A stretch of DNA of 64,000 bases from Caulobacter sp. (lineage in GTDB: Bacteria > Pseudomonadota > Alphaproteobacteria > Caulobacterales > Caulobacteraceae): positions 1 through 64,000 of the forward strand of contig JARWZW010000072.1 in NCBI GenBank assembly GCA_029866155.1. Reading direction: 5' to 3'. Below, piece after piece: positions 59,803 through 64,000 of this stretch. Made by a program: the position numbers and the translations under genes. The notes beneath the pieces are model-generated. The model was not told the origin of the DNA and did not search any database. It saw only the letters and a list, made by a program, of their open reading frames with translations. Numbering within the stretch: position 1 is the stretch's first letter; each line of letters opens with the position of its first letter.

Positions 59803-62800
59803 CTATTCCATCATCCACAGGCCATCACCCAGGGCAGTGTAGGCCGGCACAGCAACGACGAGTGCGAAATGAGCTTCGTGCGGAGCGGTGTCGGGTCCAT
59901 GGCGAGCCGGGTCGTGCCGGGTCCCGGGGGCGACGCTCGGCTGGGCCGCGCCGCTGATGCCTTCAAAGCCGCGCAGTTCATACAGGCCGATGAAATCCGA
60001 ATAGCTCAGCTTGTCCGGCGAGACGTTCTTCAGCAGCATCATGCGATCGCTGGCGAAGACGATCAGGCTGCTCTTGCCCTGCTTCTGGATGCTGATGAAG
60101 GAGCCGTATTGGGTGGCGTCGATCACGTCCTCACCGACCTTGAAGTCCATGACCGTGTCGTAGCCGACCTCATAGGTCACCCGGAAGGTGTCCGCCCCGG
60201 CGCCGCCGGTGAGGATGTTGTTGCCCCGACTACCCTGCAGGATGTCCGCGCCGGCGTCGCCCCTCAGGATGTCGTCGCCGTAGAAGCCTTCAAGCCAGTC
60301 ATCCCCCCGGCCGCCGATCAGCAGGTCGTCGCCGAACAGGCCCTCGATATGGTCGCCCAGCGCCCCGCCGGTCAGGGTCTCGTCCGTCTCGTTCCCTATG
60401 ATCGGATTGTAGAGGATGTAGGGCTCGGGCGCGGTCGGGGGATAGGGCTCGCCAGAGACGAAGTTGGCGGCGGTCAGCTCGTCAGCCTGCACGTCCAGCA
60501 GCAGGAAGAGATCCCGGCCGATCCACACCAGGGTATCGGACCCCGCAGCCTCAACCATGTACGGCGCGCTGATAAACAGCCGGTCCTCGGATACGTCGAA
60601 ACCGACCACAGTGTCCCTGCCATCGGCCGAGGCGAACAGGTCGGCGCCGCCGCCAGCCACAAGGATATCGTCGCTGATGCCGCCGTCCAGGAGATCGCCG
60701 CCATCTCCGGCATGGAGAACATCCTGCCCATGGCCGCCATAGAGCCGGTTGGACGACAGGTCCGCCGGACCGGATCGTGAGCCGCCGAAGATGACGTCGG
60801 CGCCGAACTCGCCCGACAGGATATCGCTGCCCTCCCCGCCCTCGATAAGGTTGGACAGGTCGCCGCCGATCAACATGTCGCCGAAGGCCGAACCGAGCAG
60901 GTTCTCGATCCCCGACAGGCGATCGGTTCCATCGCCACCGGTGGCCTGGGGGATGATCAGGTTCAGATTGACCGTGACCCCGGCCAGGGCCGCCGCATAG
61001 CTGGCGGTGTCGTTGCCGCCGCCGCCGAACAGGACGTCATCTCCCGTGCCGCCCGCCAGGATGTCATCGCCAAAGCCGCCGTCCAGGGTATCGTTGCCCG
61101 CCAGGCCGTTGAGGGCGTCATCTACCGCCCCCGCACGATAACGGTCGTTCAGGACAGTTCCGTTCCACACCAGGGGAGCCGCCTCCGGGGCGGCGCCGTC
61201 CCGGCCGCGAGGCGAGGCCGATCCGGTCAAGTCGTGCTCGGCGCCGTCATCGGCCGCCTGGGGTCCAGGGGCGAAGGTCGTGAAATTGGCGCTGGTGATC
61301 TGGGCGGCCGACACTCCCTTGAGCAGGACGCTGCCGCCGCCGGAAAGATTGACCCGGGTGTCGGCTCCCAGGGTGGTCAGGGACCAGGTCATGCCTGAGG
61401 TCAGGCTGATGCGATCCTCAGAGGCTGCGAAATCCAGAATGGTGTCGGCGCCGTCGGCGGCTACAAATTGGAAACTGTCCGCGCCAGCCCCGCCGGACAG
61501 GGTGTCGCCGCCCTTGCCGCCCCGAAGGATGTCGGCGCCGTCCTCGCCATTCAGGCGGTCGGCCTTGAGGCTGCCGGTCAGGCTATCGTCCCCCGCCCCG
61601 CCATAGACCTTGCCCTGAAGTTCGCCGCCGGTGCCGTCAAACAGGTCGGCGCCAATACCCAGGGTAATGTCCCCGACGATCAGCCCGGCGTTATAGACCC
61701 GGTTGTAGCTCCAGACGGCATTGTCATGGCTGTGGGCGAAATCGATGTCGCCGGTGACGGTTCCGGTGTTGCGCAGGATGTTCTGGCCGCCATAGCCGTA
61801 CTCTGTTTCCCGCCCGACAATGTCGCCGGTGATCACCCCGCTGTTGATGATCTCGAGGCTCGCTCCGTAGTTGGAATAGGACTCGATGGCCACGTCGGCC
61901 GAGATCTCTCCGCTGTTGGTGATGGTGGTGCCGGACGTCGCCCAGACCAGACGGAACCCAATGGATCGTCCGCTCTCCAGCGAGGTCTCGGCCTGGATCA
62001 GGCCGGTATTCAGATAGGTCCCGTCGCTGGTCAGCAGGGTGTCGATGGCGACGGCCAGCGGCCCGCCCTGGACGATGATGTCGCCATGATTGGTCAGCCA
62101 GCCGCCCTGCGTCAGCATCACCCCGGTCGCCTGGCCCCAGTCGGACCGGGCCAGAAGCGTTCCCTGGTTGAATACGGCGGGGCTATCCGGAAAGCCCCGC
62201 TGATAGGTGGTCACGGCATTGGCCGCCCCGGCCACCGCCAAGGCCTGGATCAGGCCGTCGTTGGAGACGCGGCCCCCGGCTCCGGAAAAGAAGCCCGTGG
62301 CCCAGCCTGCGCCCTGGGTCATGGCCTCGACCGTTCCGTTGTTGTCGAGCAGGCTGAGGTTGGTGGCGAAGATCGCGGTGCTGCCGACCTGTGCACCGGA
62401 ATTGGTGATGGTCCCGTCATTGGTCAGCAGGGCCGGCAGGGCGTCATTGCGCAGGACGGCGCTATCGCCGGTCGAGGAGGTCCAGATCTCGCCCGCCTCG
62501 ATATGCAATACACCCGGAATCTCGAAGCCATCAGAGATCGTGGTCTCGTCGGTAAGCAAGATCCCGACCGAACCATTGGGCTGTGGCGGCAGGTCGCCTG
62601 TCGCTATGACGCCCAGACCCTGGGTCCCGGGCGGCTCTGCGCCGCCGACTGTCACCGGGGCCCCGGACCGCACCAGCACCGTGCCGCCGGTCCCTGACCA
62701 GCTGTTCCAGGTTTCGCCGTCAATGACCCTCGACGCGCCGGCGGTCCAGGTCCCCAGCAGCTGCACCCTGGCCGTGGCCCCGGCGTCGATCTGCAGTTCG

Positions 62801-64000
62801 GTCTCGCCGCCCGTGGCCGCCAGGATATCTGCGGCGTTGACCACCAGGGTCTGGGCGCCGGTCAGGACGATTCGCTCGATATCCTTGATCCGTCCGGTCG
62901 ACAGGGCCGCTGACAGGCCCAGGACCAGGGCGCCCGCCGGCAGGACAAAGGTGTCAAACCCCGCGCCGCCATCGACCAGCCGGAAGGTCAGGTCGCCGGC
63001 GATGATCTGGTCATCGCCCTCGCCGCCATAGGCGACATCGCCGCCAAGGGTCTCCAGCCGGTCGGCGCCCGCCTCGCCATACAGGCCATCATTGCCGATC
63101 TTGCCCAGCAGGGTGTCATCGCCATAGCCGCCCACCAGCAGGTCATTGCCCGAGCGGCCGTCCAGCAGGTCGTTGTCCCGGCCACCGATCACCCGGTCAC
63201 TGCGGGAGGACCCGACATAGACGTCAGCCCCACCGCCCATATCCACATAGCCGCTGACATTGCCGCCCGTCATGTCGCAGCTGTCGGCGCCCTCTCCCAT
63301 CAGGACGACGCCGTTGATGGTTCCCCGGTTGATCAGGCTGTCATCGCCCAGATCCAGATAGACTAGGCCGTTGATGATCCCGGTCGCCTCGTTGACCACG
63401 GATTCGCGGCCGGCCTGGGGCGGTGAAAAAGCGTAGCTGTTGGCGTAGATCGCCACATCGGCGGTGATGGTTCCACTATTGACGATCCGCATGGTCTCGG
63501 CCGCCAGATGTTCAACCAGGATGCCGAAACTGGCGCGGTTCGCATCGGTCGAGCGGGCCTCGATCCGACCCGCATTGATGATCTCGGCCGGACGGCTATC
63601 CGGAAACACGGTTCCCCGCCCCTGATAGACCGCCACGGCCTCGACCCCCTCGGCCAGAATCTGGCCGCCAGCCAGATTCTGCAGCAGGCCGCCGTTTTCC
63701 ATGGTGACGCCATAGGCCAGGCCCACCGGTCCGCGCGCCGCGATCAGGCCGGAATTGGTGAAGCTGGGCGCATAGCCGTCGGTTACGGCGCCGAAAGCGC
63801 TGCCGTAATTGGCCTGGGCATAGATGCGGCCGCTGTTGTTCAGGCTGTCATTGGCCAGGACCCCATAGGCCGCGCCAATTTCCAGCTTCGAGACGATCAG
63901 GCCGGTATTGACCACCGACCCCAGGCCGAAAATTCCAAAATGCGGCCGCCCCACCACATCGGCGGGCGGCAGATACCAGATGGACCCCTTGTTGGTGATC
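59803..64000 (-). CDS. Giant beta-helix and RTX protein, N-terminus outside window
   Basis: At least 1398 residues; the frame is open to the right edge (first residues seen ITNKGSIWYLPPADVV). Long tracts of repeats such as NTGLI-x-SKLEIG, NSGRIYAQ and NSGEISADV resemble a beta-helix or autotransporter-like stalk. RTX arrays (GGxGxDxLx) are interspersed at about 62995-63250, 61460-61640, 60620-61150 and 60190-60395, the longest being the third. There is no signal peptide in view, and a type I secretion route is likely. The last 55 residues after DFIGLYELRG are unusual: rich in Pro, Arg and His (GTRHDPARHGPDTAPHEAHF), unlike a normal secretion signal. Likely a surface adhesin or matrix protein. 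Confidence 0.85.
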   Translation of the reverse strand, partial: ITNKGSIWYLPPADVVGRPHFGIFGLGSVVNTGLIVSKLEIGAAYGVLANDSLNNSGRIYAQANYGSAFGAVTDGYAPSFTNSGLIAARGPVGLAYGVTMENGGLLQNLAGGQILAEGVEAVAVYQGRGTVFPDSRPAEIINAGRIEARSTDANRASFGILVEHLAAETMRIVNSGTITADVAIYANSYAFSPPQAGRESVVNEATGIINGLVYLDLGDDSLINRGTINGVVLMGEGADSCDMTGGNVSGYVDMGGGADVYVGSSRSDRVIGGRDNDLLDGRSGNDLLVGGYGDDTLLGKIGNDGLYGEAGADRLETLGGDVAYGGEGDDQIIAGDLTFRLVDGGAGFDTFVLPAGALVLGLSAALSTGRIKDIERIVLTGAQTLVVNAADILAATGGETELQIDAGATARVQLLGTWTAGASRVIDGETWNSWSGTGGTVLVRSGAPVTVGGAEPPGTQGLGVIATGDLPPQPNGSVGILLTDETTISDGFEIPGVLHIEAGEIWTSSTGDSAVLRNDALPALLTNDGTITNSGAQVGSTAIFATNLSLLDNNGTVEAMTQGAGWATGFFSGAGGRVSNDGLIQALAVAGAANAVTTYQRGFPDSPAVFNQGTLLARSDWGQATGVMLTQGGWLTNHGDIIVQGGPLAVAIDTLLTSDGTYLNTGLIQAETSLESGRSIGFRLVWATSGTTITNSGEISADVAIESYSNYGASLEIINSGVITGDIVGRETEYGYGGQNILRNTGTVTGDIDFAHSHDNAVWSYNRVYNAGLIVGDITLGIGADLFDGTGGELQGKVYGGAGDDSLTGSLKADRLNGEDGADILRGGKGGDTLSGGAGADSFQFVAADGADTILDFAASEDRISLTSGMTWSLTTLGADTRVNLSGGGSVLLKGVSAAQITSANFTTFAPGPQAADDGAEHDLTGSASPRGRDGAAPEAAPLVWNGTVLNDRYRAGAVDDALNGLAGNDTLDGGFGDDILAGGTGDDVLFGGGGNDTASYAAALAGVTVNLNLIIPQATGGDGTDRLSGIENLLGSAFGDMLIGGDLSNLIEGGEGSDILSGEFGADVIFGGSRSGPADLSSNRLYGGHGQDVLHAGDGGDLLDGGISDDILVAGGGADLFASADGRDTVVGFDVSEDRLFISAPYMVEAAGSDTLVWIGRDLFLLLDVQADELTAANFVSGEPYPPTAPEPYILYNPIIGNETDETLTGGALGDHIEGLFGDDLLIGGRGDDWLEGFYGDDILRGDAGADILQGSRGNNILTGGAGADTFRVTYEVGYDTVMDFKVGEDVIDATQYGSFISIQKQGKSSLIVFASDRMMLLKNVSPDKLSYSDFIGLYELRGFEGISGAAQPSVAPGTRHDPARHGPDTAPHEAHFALVVAVPAYTALGDGLWMME

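Noticed and set aside
57800..64000. RTX nonapeptide DNA repeats as a CRISPR-like array
   Set aside because: The repeats are coding, degenerate and nine residues long, with no unique spacers of constant length.

Overview
The window is high-GC DNA from an alphaproteobacterium, most likely a member of the Caulobacteraceae (Phenylobacterium/Caulobacter type). The evidence is large TonB-dependent receptors, a gluP/glk/pgl sugar cluster under a LacI regulator, several RTX proteins, GTG/TTG starts and strong GC bias at third codon positions. This placement is inferred from gene content; there is no rRNA in the window. No CRISPR array, prophage, insertion sequence or plasmid gene was seen.

Layout. 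1-0.65 kb: the 3' end of katG. 0.7-11.5 kb: a beta-glucan (laminarin-like) and glucose utilisation locus. It encodes an outer-membrane TonB-dependent receptor, a GH3 glucosidase, a GH16 endoglucanase, a GluP-type sugar importer, glucokinase, 6-phosphogluconolactonase and a LacI-family repressor. Four near-identical palindromes (TGACA-GC/AC-TGTC type) lie upstream of gluP, in the pgl/lacI divergent region and twice at the start of the receptor gene, which suggests one regulon. 11.7-12.7 kb: trmL and a small K+ channel. 12.8-21.2 kb: a catabolic group with a GPH-type transporter, PhyH-like dioxygenase, cytochrome c, Baeyer-Villiger monooxygenase, trans-acting enoyl-reductase-like protein and two tandem amidohydrolases. 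21.3-37.7 kb: mostly housekeeping or orphan genes (DUF900 hydrolase, tag, rnhB, TPR-sulfotransferase, ATP-grasp-like/MBL pair, an acyl-CoA synthetase fused to a DUF1499 membrane domain, aspartyl protease, APH-kinase fusion, pdxH, DnaJ-like, aroC).

37.8-46.5 kb: a pirin, queD/queE for queuosine, a second TonB-dependent receptor with a clear terminator, a degenerate hybrid histidine kinase, nhaA and a tRNA with a CAU anticodon. 46.6-49.3 kb: a glycosyltransferase and asnB in tandem. 49.3-54.6 kb: an LhgO-like FAD oxidoreductase, a fused indolepyruvate:ferredoxin oxidoreductase and its divergent Lrp/AsnC regulator. 54.7-57.6 kb: a secreted TPR/propeller protein coupled to a pirin, a previously uncalled 53-residue ORF behind a Fur-like palindrome, and pgsA. 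57.8-64 kb: two small paralogous RTX proteins, a decayed multicopper oxidase (CopA) fragment and a giant beta-helix/RTX protein that runs off the window.

The items most worth a second look are the acyl-CoA synthetase-DUF1499 fusion, the shared LacI operator with a copy inside the receptor coding sequence, the small ORF with an iron-type operator, and the small-RTX pair with a shared N-terminal module of unknown fold.
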